A DNA stretch of 64,000 nt from Doris montereyensis (GCA_037039925.1 JAXRKP010000937.1:1-64000); one strand, 5' to 3'. Numbered from the stretch's first letter, positions 38,498 to 51,452 are shown. The notes: generated by a model from the letters alone, not told the origin. A program made the numbers and translations.

Positions 38498-41430
38498 CTG
38501 TGGAACAGATTGAGGGAGACATTTTGGATTATTTGTAATTGACGTCACTGTGGAACTGACGGAGATATTTTGGGGTTATTAATAAATGACGTCACTGGGG
38601 TGGAACAGACGGAGGGAGATATTTTGGGTTATTAATAAATGACGCCACTGTGGAACAGATGGAGGGAGATATTTTGGGTTATTCTTAAATGCTGTCAGTG
38701 TGGAACAAACGGAGGGAGATATTTTGGGTTATTCTTAAATGCTGTCACTGAGAGAGATATTTTGAGTTTTTCGGGAAATGACATCATTGTGGACCAGACG
38801 GAGGCAGATATTGACGCCACTGTGGACCAGACAGAGGGAGATATCTTGGGTTATTAATAAAATAAATGACGTCACTGTGGACCAGACAGAGGGAGATATA
38901 ATTATTGGGTTATTAATAAAATAAATGACGCCACTGTGGACCAGACAGAGGGAGATATCTTGGGTTATTAATAAAATAAATGACGCCACTGTGGACCAGA
39001 CAGAGGGAGATATCTTGGGTTATTAATAAAATAAATGGCGTTACTGTGGACCAGACAGAGAGAGATATCTTGGGTTATTAATAAAATAAATGGCGTTACT
39101 GTGGAACAGACAGAGGGAGATATCTTGGATTATTAATAAAATAAATGGCGTTACTGTGGACCAGACAGAGGGAGATATCTTGGGTTATTAATAAATGACA
39201 TTACTGTGGACCAGACAGAGGAGATATCTTGGTTATTAATAAATGACATTACTGTGGAACAGACAGAGGGAGATATCTTGGGTTATTAATAAATGACGTT
39301 ACTGTAGACCAGACAGAGGGAGATATCTTGGGTTATTAATAAATGACATAAACTGTGGACCAGACAGAGGGAGATATCTTGGGTTATTAATAAAATAAAT
39401 GGCGTTACTGTGGACCAGACAGAGGGAGATATCTTGATTATTAATAAAATAAATGGCGTTACTGTGGACCAGACAGAGGGAGATATCTTGGGTTATTAAT
39501 AAAATAAATGACGTCACTGTGGACCAGACAGAGGGAGATATCTTGGGTTATTAATAAAATAAATGACGTTACTGTGGACCAGACAGAGGGAGATATCTTG
39601 GGTTATTAATAAATGGCGTTATTGTGGAACAGACAGAGGAGATATCTTGGGTTATTAATAAATGACGTTACTGTGGAACAGACAGAGGGAGATATCTTCG
39701 GTTATTAATAAATGGCGTTACTGTGGAACAGACAGAGGGAGATATCTTGGGTTATTAATAAATGACGTTACTGTGGACCAGACAGAGGGAGATATCTTGG
39801 ATTATTAATAAAATAAATGGCGTTACTGTGGACCAGACAGAGGAGATATCTGGGTTATTAATAAAATAAATGACTACTGTGACCAGACAGAGGGAGGTAT
39901 CTTGGGTTATTAATAAAATAAATGACGTCACTGGGGACCAGACAGAGGGAGATATCTTGGTTATTAATAAAATAAATGACGTTACTGTGGACCAGACAGA
40001 GGGAGATATTTTGGGTTATAAATAAATGACGTTATGTGGACCAGACAGAGGGAGACATCTTGGGTTATTAATAAATGGCGTTACTGTGGAACAGACAGAG
40101 GGAGATATCTTAAGTTATTAATAAATGACGATACTGTGGACCAGACAGAGGAGATATCTTGGATTATTAATAAAATAAATGACGTTACTGTGGAACAGAC
40201 AGAGGGAGATATCTTGGGTTATTAATAAATGGCGTTACTGTGGACCAGACAGAGGGAGATATCTTGGGTTATTAATAAATGACGTTACTGTGGAACAGAC
40301 AGAGGGAGATATCTTGGGTTATTAATAAAATAAATGACGTTACTGTGGAACAGACAGAGGGAGATATCTTGGGTTATTAATAAAATAAATGACGTTACTG
40401 TGGAACAGACAGATGGAGATATCTTGGGTTATTAATAAATGACGTTTATTGTGGACCAGACAGAGGAGATATCTTGGGTTATTAATAAAATAAATGACGC
40501 CACTGTGGACCAGACAGAGGGAGATATCTTGGGTTATTAATAAAATAAATGACGTTACTGTGGACCAGACAGATGGAGATATCTTGGTTATTAATAAATG
40601 GCGTTACTGTGGAACAGACAGAGGGAGATATCTTGGGGTTATTAGTAAATGACGTTACTGTGGACCAGACAGAGGGAGATATCTCGGGTTATTAATAAAT
40701 GGCGTTACATTGTGGACCAGACAGATGGAGATATCTTGGGTTATTAATAAATGGCGTTACTGTGGACCAGACAGAGGGAGATATCTTGGATTATTAATAA
40801 AATAAATGACGTTACTGTGGAACAGACAGAGGGAGATATCTTGGGTTATTAATAAAATAAATGACGCCACTGTGGACCAGACAGAGGAGATATCTTGGGT
40901 TATTAATAAAATAAATGACGTTACTGTGGAACAGACAGAGGGAGATATCTTGGGTTATTAATAAAATAAATGACGTCACTGTGGACCAGACAGAGAGGAG
41001 ATATCTTGGGTTATTAATAAAATAAATGACGTTACAGTGGAACAGACAGAGGGAGATATCTTGGGTTATTAATAAAATAAATGGCGTTACTGTGGAACAG
41101 ACAGAGGGAGATATCTTGGATTATTAATAAAATAAATGGCGTTACTGAGGAACAGACGGATGGAGATATTTTAGGTCATTAATAAATGGCGTCACTGTGG
41201 AACAGATGGAGGAGATATTTTGGGTTATTCGTAAATGTTGTCACTGTGGAATAGACAGAGATATTTTAGGTTATCTGCAAATGACGTCAGTATGGAATAG
41301 ATGGAGGGAGACATTTTTGATTATTCGAAACGCACGCTGTGGAACAGACAGAGGAGACATTTTGGATTATTCATAAATGACCTCATTGTGGAACAGGCAG
41401 AGGGAGACATTTTAAATTATTCGTAAAAGA
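38498..41430. repeat. 45-54 bp array, about 60 copies, acceptor-like units
   Basis: Plus-strand unit GTTACTGTGGACCAGACAGA, GGGAGATATCTTGGGTTATT, AATAAAATAAATGAC. The AATAAA segment is present or absent, giving two length classes. On the gene strand each unit reads CTCCCTCTGTCTGGTCCACA followed by GT, like a pyrimidine tract with CAG acceptor, and the real acceptor of the exon at 38497 is its last member. Confidence 0.96.
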
Positions 41431-41719
41431 AAAGAAAAACAATATTGAATTTTCTTGAGTGCCTTTCTAAGTTTGGCCATTACATCAAAAATAACCTGGC
41501 TCAGTCTGATCTTTTTCTCCACTGAATTCAATCAACATTTTATTTATGTAATATTTGTATTGTAATTGTAATGGTCAGTTGAAAGACGATTTGGTGTTGT
41601 TAACTTGTGTGAAGACTATTACCTCCAATGTCAAACGCAATCTATGTCTCAGATGAAGCTGAACTGCCTTTTCTGGCTCTTTTTGTCTTGAATGGAGGCG
41701 TTTTTGCAATGGCTTTTAT

Positions 41720-42600
41720 CTGATACATTGCTCCATCAATGACTTACTTAATGACAGGATACCATAGAGTTAAAACTTTCTAATTGGTGTCTTTACTCCT
41801 TACTCTCCTATAATTAATTGATACATTGTTCCATCAATGACTTACTTAATGACAGGAAACCATAGAGTTAAAACTTTCTAATTGGTGTCTTTACTCCTTA
41901 CTCTCCCATAATTAATTAATACATTGTTCATTCAATGACTTACTTAATGACAGGAAATCATAGAGTTAAAACTTTCTAATTGGTGTCTTTACTCTTACTC
42001 TCCTATAATTAATTAATATATTGTTCCATCAATGACTTACTTAATGACAGGAAATCATAGTTAAAACTTTCTAATTGATGATGTCTTTACTCCTTACTCT
42101 CCTATAATTAATTAATATATTGTTCCATCAATGACTTACTTAATGACAGGAAATCATAGAGTTAAAACTTTCTAATTGGTGTCTTTACTCCTTACTCTCC
42201 TATAATTAATTGATACATTGTTCCATCAATGACTTACTTAATGACAGGAGACCATAGAGTTAAAACTTTCTAATTGGTGTCTTTACTCCTCACTCTCCTA
42301 TAATTAATTAATACATTGTTCCATCAATGACTTACTTAATGACAGGAGACCATAGTTAAAAAAACTTTCTAATTGGTGTCTTTACTCCTTACTCTCCTAT
42401 AATTAATTAATACATTGTTCCATCAATGACTTACTTAATGACAGGAAATCATAGTTAAAACTTTCTAATTGGTGTCTTTACTCCTTACTCTCCTATAATT
42501 AATTAATACATTGTTCCATCAATGACTTATTTAATGACAGGAAATCATAGTTAAAATTTTCTAATTGGTGTCTTTACTCTTTACTCTCCTATAATTAATA
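41720..42600. repeat. ~99-bp repeat, 9 copies
   Basis: Units share TTCCATCAATGACTTACTTA, ATGACAGGAAACCATAG, TTAAAACTTTCTAATTGGTG and CTTACTCTCCTATAATTAAT. Small indels such as loss of AG after CATAG distinguish copies. Confidence 0.95.
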
Positions 42601-42774
42601 CAAAACTGAAACTACACTGAAAAACCGAAAGAGAAATAAGATTTCCTTGGCTGACATGTACGGAAATGCTAATATTAGAAATAGTGTGAAGAGCTCACAT
42701 CAAACCACAGTTAAACTATAATTTCCATTTTCATTAGAAAACTGAGCCATGAACCAAGAGGGGATGACACTTAC

Positions 42775-42844
42775 GACTCATCAGTCCGATTTTGACAGAC
42801 CAAAATCAGTCAGCTTGACGTGTCCCAGAGCTGTGATCAACAAG
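42775..42844 (-). CDS. MAST: MAST exon: LLIT..KLTDFGLSK, magnesium-binding DFG
   Basis: Acceptor TTTCCCAG, then LLITALGHVKLTDFGLSK and, one base later, IGLMS, donor GTAAGTG. With the preceding exon it completes HRDLKPDNLLIT. DFG provides the metal-binding aspartate. Length is 70 nt where 3n+2 is needed, so one base is missing. The AAAATC run near 42796 with one more A restores SKIGLMS as in the family. Confidence 0.95.
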
Positions 42845-42884
42845 CTGGGAAACAAATTCAAATAGAATTTTGTAGTTTGTTTGT

Positions 42885-43015
42885 TTCATTGAAATTTACC
42901 CTGTCCACCATTGCGGTGATCTCAGGGAGAATGGAAAGGAAACTGCAAGATAACAGACAAGTCAAAGAGTGAAAGGAAAAAGTAGGACCTACTAGTAACC
43001 CCTGCCAACCGCCCA
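42885..43015 (+). mobile_element. dispersed ~125-bp element, copy 2
   Basis: Contains ACCCTGTCCACCATTGCGGT, GATCTCAGG, AAAGAGTGAAAGGAAAAAGT and AGGACCTACTAGTAACC. Preceded by TTTGTTTGTTTCATTGAAAT, a phrase also seen before copy 1. Closely followed by a SINE. Confidence 0.72.
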
Positions 43016-43174
43016 CGTAAAGAGAGAAAACACACACATGTCCTTTGGCTGATTCACATTCTCAAAGGCTAGGTATAAGAGCTATGTCTGTCAGCATATA
43101 AACATCTGTGATAATCAAACTAACCAGGCAACTAGACAAAGATACTCTTGAGGTAACATGCAACTCCTCACTCA

Positions 43175-43445
43175 TAGGGGGACTCAGTAGTCCAGAGGCA
43201 AGGTATCGGCCTCTCAACCAGAAGGTAGTGGGTTCAAACCTCATCTACGGTTGACAAATTTTCTAAAAAATTTGAGCAAAATCCCCCCCCCCCCCCCCCA
43301 CCGGGCCAGGTAGGTGAATTCACACCTAGTCCCACCGGATATGGGCGATAAAAAGGAGGTCTCGTGTGCAGATCACAACACTCTGCGTACGTTAAAAATC
43401 CGTTGGCAGTCCGGGCAAAATAAAAAATCCTACCAAAACCCCTGA
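43175..43445 (+). mobile_element. tRNA-derived SINE
   Basis: The tRNA-like head has an A box TAGTCCAGAGG near 43188 and a B box GGTTCAAACCT near 43231, 43 bp apart, with an anticodon-arm-like CGGCCTCTCAACCAGAAGG between them. The body includes a C homopolymer at about 43285 and CGTACGTTAAAAATCCGTTG. No protein is coded. Family not identified; the pol III boxes are the evidence. Confidence 0.65.
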
Positions 43446-43640
43446 GGTCACCTTAGTTGTGGATGTGGGTAAAGAAAATCAAAAACCTCACTCCTAACAT
43501 ACAATGAGATCAGCAATTACCATATTGACATATAAATTTGTCCCAATGGTTGAACAGTACTTGCTTCTATGCCTAAATGATTTGCTTGACTGTGGGCACA
43601 TAAATAAGAAGGGAAAAGGGAAGCCAAGAGCCAAAACCTA

Positions 43641-43772
<132 letters not shown>

Positions 43773-43799
43773 TCAATTCTTATTTTATAATTTACAATA

Positions 43800-44164
43800 A
43801 AGGATGAATTGTCTCAATCAATATCATTCTCATCAATATCAACATTGTTATTCCTACTTTATATCATTATCTATATTATTATTTCTACTTCATATCATTA
43901 TAAATATTGTTATTTCTACTTTATATCATTATCAATATTATTTCAACTATATTATAATCATTATCAATACTATCATAAGTATTAATATTTTTATAATTCT
44001 CATGACTTATATCGTTATTCTTATCTTTATTACTATTATTATAACATACATCATGATTATTATTATTACTATTATTATCATCATCCTCATCAATATTTTT
44101 GTCATCATCATAATTATCATTAGCATGTCAACTCATGCAATAAGGCGGCAGCACCACAAATCTT
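43800..44164. other. AT-rich intron with ATT/ATC microsatellite traces
   Basis: Imperfect ATTATT and ATCATT stretches with TTATATCATTAT repeated loosely. This grades into the 19-bp array. Confidence 0.6.
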
Positions 44165-46955
44165 TTCCTTGTTTTGCTTTTTATCATCATTTCCATACTT
44201 TATCATCATTTGCATACTTTATCATCATTTGCATACTTTATCATCATTTCCATACTTGATCTTCATATTCATATTTTATCTTCATTTCCATACTTTATCT
44301 TCATTTCTATATTATATCATCATTTTCTTACTTTACCATCATTTCCATACTTTATCATCATTTCCACACGTTATCATCATTTCCATACTTTATCATCATT
44401 TCCATACTTTATCATCATTGCCATACTTTATCATCATTTCCATATTTTATCATCATTTGCATACTTTATAATCATTTCCATACTTTATCTTCATATTCAT
44501 ATTTTATCTTCATTTCCATACTTTATCTTCATTTCCATATTATATCATCATTTCTACACTTTATCATCATTTTCTTACTTTACCATCATTTCCATACTTT
44601 ATCATCATTTCCATATTTTATCTTCATTTTCATATTTTATCTTCATTTCCATATTTTATCTTGATTTCCATACTTTTCCCATACTTTATCTTGATTTCCA
44701 TACTTTATCTTGATTTCCATACTTTATCATCATTTCCATACTTTATCATCATTTTCATACTTTATCATCATGTGCATACTTTTTCCATACTTTATCTTGA
44801 TTTCCATACTTTTCCCATACTTTATCTTGATTTCCATACTTTATCTTGATTTCCATACTTTATCATCATTTCCATACTTTTTCATCCTTTTTTTTTTACA
44901 TATTTTATCTTCATTTCCATACTTTATCATCATTTCCATACTTTATCATCATTTCCATATTTTATCATTATTTTTATACTTTATCATCCTTTTCATACTT
45001 TATCATCATTTTCATACTTTATCATCATTTTCGTACTTTATCATCATTTTCATACTTTATCATTATTTCCATACTTTATCATCATTTTCATACTTTATCA
45101 TCATTTTCATATTTTATCATCATTTCCATATTTTATCGTCATTTCCATACTATATCATCATTTTCATATTTTATCATCATTTCCATATTATATCATCATT
45201 TTTCTTCATTTCCACACTTTATCCCCATTTCCATTCTTTATCATCATTTCATTACTTTGTCTTCATTTCTTTACTATATCACCATTTCCATATTTTATCA
45301 TCATTTCCATATTTTGTCTTCATTTCCTTACTTTATCTTCATTTCCATACTTTATTATCAATTCTATACTTTATCATCATTAACACACTTTATCATTTCC
45401 ATATTTTATCATCATTTCCATATTTTATCATCATGTCCATAGTTTATCATCATTTCCATACTTCATCATCATTTCCATACTTTTTCATCATTATTTTTAC
45501 ATATTTTATCTTCATTTCCATACTTTATCATCATTTTCATACTTTATCATCATTTCCGTATTTTATCATTAATTTTTTATACTTTATTATCCTTTTCATA
45601 TTTTATCATCATTTTCATACTTTATCATCATTTTCATACTTTATCATCTTTTTCATACTTTATCATCATTTTCATACTTTATCATTATTTCCATACTTTA
45701 TCATCATTTTCATACTTTATCATCATTTTCATATTTTATCATCATTTCCATATTTTATTTTCATTTCCATACTTTATCATCATTTTCATACTTTATCATC
45801 ATTTCCATATTATATCATTATTTCCATACTTTTTCATCATTTCCACACTTTATCCCCATTTCCATTCTTTATCATCATTTCATTACTTTGTCTTCATTTC
45901 CTTACTTTATCACCATTTCCATATTTTATCATCATTTCAATATTTTATCTTCATTTCCTTACTTTATGTTCATTTCCATACTTTATTATCAATTCTATAC
46001 TTTATCATCATTTACACACTTTATCATTTCCATATTTATCATCATTTCCATATTTTATCATCATTTCCATATTATATCATCATTTCCATATTTTATTATC
46101 ATTTCCATATTATATCATCATTTCCATACTTTTTCTTCATTTCCACACTTTATCCCCATTTCCATTCTTTATCATCATTTCATTACTTTGTCTTCATTTC
46201 CTTAATTTATCACCATTTCCATATTTTATCACATTTCCATATTTTATCATCATTTCCATATTTTATCATCATTTCCATACATTATCTTCATTTCCATACT
46301 TTATCATCATTTCTATACTTTATCATCAATTCCATACTTTATCATCATTATTTCCAAACTTTATCATCATTTCTATATTTAATCATCATTTCCATACTTC
46401 TCATTATTTCTATACTTTATCATCATTTCTATAGTTTATCATTATTTTCATATTTCATCATTACTTCCATACTTTATCATCATTTATATACTTTATCTTC
46501 ATGTCTATATTTTATCTTCATTTCCATACTTTATCATTATTTTTTATACTTTATCATTATTTCCATATTTTATCATTATTTCTATACTATATCATTATTC
46601 CTATGTCTTATCATCATTTCCATACTTTATCTTCATTCCTATATTTTGTCATCATTTCCATAGTTTTAACATTATTTCCATACTTTATTTTCATTCCTAT
46701 ATTTTATCATCATTTCCATACATTATCATCCATTCCATACTTTATCATTATTTCAATAGTTTATCACCCTTTTCATACCTAATCCATGCTTTTTCTTCAT
46801 TCTTATATTTTATCATCATTTCCATACATTATTATTTCCATACTTTATCTTCATTTCTATATTTTATCATCATTTCCACACTTTATCTTCAATCCTATAT
46901 TTTATCCTCATTCCCATATTTTATCATCATTCCTATATTTTATCATCATTCCCAT
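44165..46955. repeat. 19-bp minisatellite, about 145 copies
   Basis: Unit TTTATCATCATTTCCATAC with TTC, GTC and TGC variants. ORFs of up to 574 residues arise because the unit contains no stop in its main frames; they are not genes. Confidence 0.96.
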
Positions 46956-47290
46956 ATTAATAATAATAATAATAATAATATTAATAATAATAATAATAGT
47001 GGACATGTATAATACGCAGCTTTTTCTCCCGAATAAGGAGGCTCTGGGTGCAATTACACCAAAAATCACGTAATTCTAAAAAATCAAAATGGGACAAAAA
47101 AAGAATGTGTTTTTAAGTTTTGTTTAAAAACAGTTAATGAGGGCGACTGTTTAATGCTGGCTGGCTGTTTGTTCCAAGGGGTGGCACCAAAATGACGAAA
47201 AGTTTGATGGCCAGCCTGTAGTCGAGTCCTGGGTATTCGTAACAGCAGACGGACATCAGATGATCGTAAGTACCTGCATTGTACATATTT
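46955..47290 (-). mobile_element. LINE 3' end fragment inserted in a 19-bp array
   Basis: Minus-strand reading gives RSSDVRLLLRIPRTRLQAGH, FRHFGATPWNKQP and SPSLTVFKQNLKTHSFF, matching the extreme C-terminus of many LINE reverse transcriptases (LWNSLP..., SL..FK..LKTHLF). The 3' side carries a TTA/ATT microsatellite tail (46957-46998). It interrupts the TTTATC-type array, whose copies resume at 47283 with a different variant. Confidence 0.82.
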
Positions 47291-48085
47291 TATCCTCATT
47301 CTCATATTTTATCCTCATTCCCATATTTTATCCTCATTCTCATATTTTATCCTCATTCATATATATTATCCTCATTCCCATATTTTATCCTCATTCTCAT
47401 ATTTTATCCCCATTCTCATATTTTATCCCCATTCTCATATTTTATCCCCATTCTCATATTTTATCCTCATTCCTATATTTTATCCTCATTCTCATATTTT
47501 ATCCTCATTCCCATATTTTATCCTCATTCCTATATTTTATCCTCATCCCTATACTTTATCCTCATTCCCATATTTTATCCTCATTCTCATATTTTATCCT
47601 CATTCCCATATTTTATCTTTATTCTCTCCTATTTTATCCTCATTCCCATATTTTATCCTCATTCTCATATTTTATCCTCATTCTCATATTTTATCCCCAT
47701 TCTCATATTTTATCCTCATTCCTATATTTTATCCTCATTCTCATATTTTATCCTCATTCCCATATTTTATCCTCATTCCTATATTTTATCCTCATCCCTA
47801 TATTTTATCCTCATTCATATATTTTATCCTCATTCTCATATTTTATCCTCATTCTCATGTTTTATCCTCATTCCCATATTTTATCCTCATTCTCATATTT
47901 TATCCTCATTCCTATATTTTATCCTCATTCTCATATTTTATCTTCATTCTCATATTTTATCCCCATTCTCATATTTTATCCTCATTCTCATGTTTTATCC
48001 TCATTCCCCTATTTTATCCTCATTCCCATATTTTATCATCATTCCCATGTTTTATCCTCATTCCCATATTTTATCATCATTCCCA
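47283..48085. repeat. 19-bp minisatellite, TCCTCATTCCCATA variant
   Basis: About 42 copies of ATTTTATCCTCATTCCCAT, a homogenised variant of the array on the other side of the LINE insertion. Confidence 0.95.
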
Positions 48086-48089
48086 AACA

Positions 48090-48793
48090 AGCAGAGTGAG
48101 TGGTGACATGACATGATGATACATGTCACACACTCACAGTGCCAACATGACATGACATCACAGCACATACATCACACACTCACAGTGCCAACATGACATG
48201 ACATCACAGCACATACATGTCACACACTCACAGTGCCAACATGACATGACATCACAGCACATACATGTCACACACTCACAGTGCCAACATGACATGACAT
48301 CACAGCACATACATCACACACTCACAGTGCCAACATGACATGACACACTCACCGTGCCAACATGACATGACATCACAGCACATACATCACACACTCACCG
48401 TGCCAACATGACATGACATCACAGCACATACATCACACACTCACAGTGCCAACATGACATGACATCACAGCACATACATCACACACTCACCGTGCCAACA
48501 TGACATGACATCACAGCACATACATCACACACTCACAGTGCCAACATGACATGACATCACAGCACATACATCACACACTCACAGTGCCAACATGACATGA
48601 CATCACAGCACATACATCACACACTCACAGTGCCAACATGACATGACATCACAGCACATACATCACACACTCACCGTGCCAACATGACATGACATCACAG
48701 CACATACATCACACACTCACAGTGCCAACATGACATGACATCACAGCACATACATCACACACTCACAGTGCCAACATGACATGACACACTCAC
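48090..48793 (-). repeat. 46-bp array carrying the adjacent exon's splice donor
   Basis: About 15 units. On the gene strand each unit holds TTGGCACGGTGAGTGTGT or its TTGGCACTGTGAGTG variant. This is the same as the true exon end TTGGCACG plus donor GTGAGTGTGT at 48794. The rest of the unit is GATGTATGTGCTGTGATG and TCATGTCATG, of intronic origin. Confidence 0.9.
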
Positions 48794-48886
48794 CGTGCCA
48801 AATCCAGAGCCAAACAGCCGACATTTTTAATCAGCTGCCGCGCAATCTCCGCCTTCCACGTACTCCATGACCATACACAGGTGTTT
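48794..48886 (-). CDS. MAST: MAST exon: hinge region, HLCMVMEYVEGGDCA
   Basis: Acceptor CATCATCAG, then KHLCMVMEYVEGGDCA and, after a one-base shift, QLIKNVGCLALDLA, donor GTGAGTG. This is the kinase hinge (MEYVEGGD) followed by the helix that joins ARMYFAETV in the next exon. Length is 93 nt where 3n+2 is needed. One extra base near 48828 (GCGGCAG) explains it. Confidence 0.95.
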
Positions 48887-49424
48887 CTGATGATGTCATT
48901 GAGAAAAAAATATAGACGGCAAATAAAGAGGAAGTCGGTTTGCATTTATCTGACAACTGCAGATAAGCCGGAGACATGAATGAGAGGCAACCTAAAAACT
49001 AAGCAAAGAAATATTTCAAACACTAAATGGCAAGTACTGGACTTCATTTACAACCAAACACAACTTTGATCAAAGAAAATTTCAGGCCTCCACTTTCCTA
49101 CTTAAAAAAATCGTTTTACCTGATAATTTCTCTTTTGTCTTATCTCTCTATGGTATATATCATGCAATGATCAATTGTTCTTTCAAATTATTATCGTCTA
49201 AAGTACCACTGTCAATGTTTTGAGAAAAAGGAAGTTAAATGTATTTTTTATAAGTTGACACACTGGGCAAAATGTCTTTGAGAAAAGCTGAGCTGCTCAT
49301 TTTATTGCTATGTAGATGGGAAACAACAAGCTGAAGATGATGAAGCCAAGGGAGAGCATAAATCCTTTCCCTTACACCCTGTTCCACAAAGAGGCCAACA
49401 ATTCAATTTGCCTACCTTGTTTTA
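48887..49424. other. intron, no gene recognised
   Basis: Unique intronic sequence between the acceptor of the hinge exon and the 53-bp exon-derived array. Confidence 0.6.
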
Positions 49425-51001
49425 AAGCTGCAGTATATGGACACAACAATTCAAACTAAACGCCTACCTTTGTTTCAAAGCTGCAGTATATGGACACAAA
49501 CAATTCAACCTAAACGCCTACCTTTGTGTCAAAACTGCAGTACATGGACACAACAATTCAAACTAAACGCCTACCTTTGTTTCAAAGCTGCAGTATATGG
49601 ACACAACAATTCAACCTAAACGCCTACCTTTGTTTCAAAACTGCAGTACATGGACACAACAACTCAACCTAAACGCCTACCTTTGTTTCAAAACTGCAGT
49701 ACATGGACACAACAATTCAACCTAAACGCTTACCTTTGTTTCAAAACTGCAGTACATGAACACAACAATTCAACGTAAACGCCTACCTTTGTTTCAAAAC
49801 TGCAGTACATGGACACAATAGTTCAACCTAAACGCCTACCTTTATTTCAAAGCTGCAGTACATGGACACAATAGTTCAACCTAAACGCCTAGCTTTCTTT
49901 CAAAGCTGCAGTACATGGACACAAAAGTTCAACCTAAACGCCTACCTTTATTTCAAAGCTGCAGTACATGGACACAAGAGTTCAACCTAAACGCCTACCT
50001 TTATTTCAAAGCTGCAGTACATGGACACAAGAGTTCAACCTAAACGCCTACCTTTGTTTCAAAGCTGCAGTACATGGACACAATAGTTCAACCTAAACGC
50101 CTACCTTTATTTCAAAACTGCAGTACGTGGACACAATAGTTCAATCAAAACACCTACCTTTGTTTCAAAACTGCAGTACATACACACAACAATTCAACGT
50201 AAATGCCTACCTTTGTTTCAAAACTGCAGTATATGGAGACAACAATTCAACCTAAACGCCTACCTTTGTTTCAAAACTGCAGATTATGGAGACAATAATT
50301 CAAACTCAACGCTTACCTTTTGTTTCAAAACTGCAGTATATGGACACAATAGGTCAACCTAAACGCCTACCTTTGTTTCAAAGCTGCAGTACATGGACAC
50401 AACTCAACCTAAACGCCTACCTTTGTTTCAGAACTGCAGTACATGGACACAACAACTCAACCTAAACGCCTACCTTTGTTTCAAAGCTGCAGTACATAGA
50501 CACAACAACTCAACCTAAACGCCTACCTTTGTTTCAAAATTGCGGTATATGAACACAACAATTCAACCTAAACGCTACCTTTGTTTCAAAACTGCAGTAT
50601 ATGAACACAACAATTCAACCTAAACGCCTACCTTTGTTTCAAAACTGCAGTATATGGACACAACAATTAAACCTAAACGCCTACCTTTATTTCAAAGCTG
50701 CAGTATATGGACACAACAATTCAACCTAAATGCCTACCTTTGTGTCAAAACTGCAGTACATGGACACAACAATTAAACCTAAACGCCTACCTTTATTTCA
50801 AAACTGCAGTACATGGACACAACAATTCAACCTAAACGCCTACCTTTATTTCAAAGCTGCAGTACATGGACACAACAATTCAACCTAACGCCTACCTTTG
50901 TGTCAAAACTGCAGTATATGGACACAACAATTCAACCTAAACGCCTACCTTTGTTTCAAAACTGCAGTACATGGACACAACAATTCAACCTAAATGCCTA
51001 C
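49425..51001 (-). repeat. 53-bp array of exon 3' end + splice donor, about 30 copies
   Basis: On the gene strand the unit is GTGTCCATGTACTGCAGTTT, TGAAACAAAG, then GTAGGCGTTTAGGTTGAA and TTGTT. The first 35 nt equal the end of the exon at 51002 (codons for [11 protein letters not shown]), and the following 18 nt equal the start of its intron, donor included. The array abuts the exon directly, with the true exon end as its last member. Most units keep the GTAGGC donor intact. Confidence 0.96.
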
Positions 51002-51176
51002 CTTTGTTTCAAAACTGCAGTACATGGACACAACAAAGGGGTTATCCGTGAAAGACAGAATGTCCCGCTCCAAGAACACTTGCTCGATTTGATTGCGAAG
51101 AACCAAATTCTGTTTGCAAATTTTTTTCATGGCAAAACGCTGTCGTGTCATCTTATGCCGCACCAGGTACACGGCA
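51002..51176 (-). CDS. MAST: MAST exon: kinase N-lobe with ATP-anchoring lysine
   Basis: Acceptor TTCCCGCAG, then [39 protein letters not shown] and [17 protein letters not shown], donor GTAGGC. FAMKK holds the conserved lysine, and the glutamate of helix C is in ERDIL. Nearly every position matches the family. Length 175 nt fits 1 nt in, 0 out; no frame break. The 3' 35 nt are amplified in the intron. Confidence 0.98.
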
Positions 51177-51317
51177 CTGCGGGAACAAGGAGAAAACAAA
51201 AACATTAGGTTATCAATGACATTTGGATAACAATAACATCAGGTTAACAATAACATTAGAATAACAATAACATTAGAACCAATACATTAACGTTCGCCAT
51301 CCATTGACTACTGTTTC

Positions 51318-51452
51318 ACTGAAACTTACCACAATCACCATATGCAGTGATCTAAAGGTGAATTAAGAGGAAACAACAAGACGACAGATAAATGAAGAGT
51401 GGAAAGGAAAAAGTAGGATCTACCAGCAATCCGCCAACCGTCCACCCATTGA
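51318..51452 (+). mobile_element. dispersed ~125-bp element, copy 3
   Basis: Contains CAATCACCATATGCAGTGAT, GAATTAAGAGGAAACAACAA, GAAGAGTGGAAAGGAAAAAG and AGGATCTACCAGC. Same orientation and order of blocks as the other copies. Confidence 0.7.

Noticed and set aside
44710..46434. 574-residue ORF rich in Phe, Ser, Tyr, His
   Set aside because: Translation of the TTTATCATCATTTCCATAC minisatellite; equivalent ORFs occur in other frames.
49425..51001. CRISPR-like regular repeat array
   Set aside because: Units are head to tail without variable spacers, in an animal gene intron; they derive from the neighbouring exon end.
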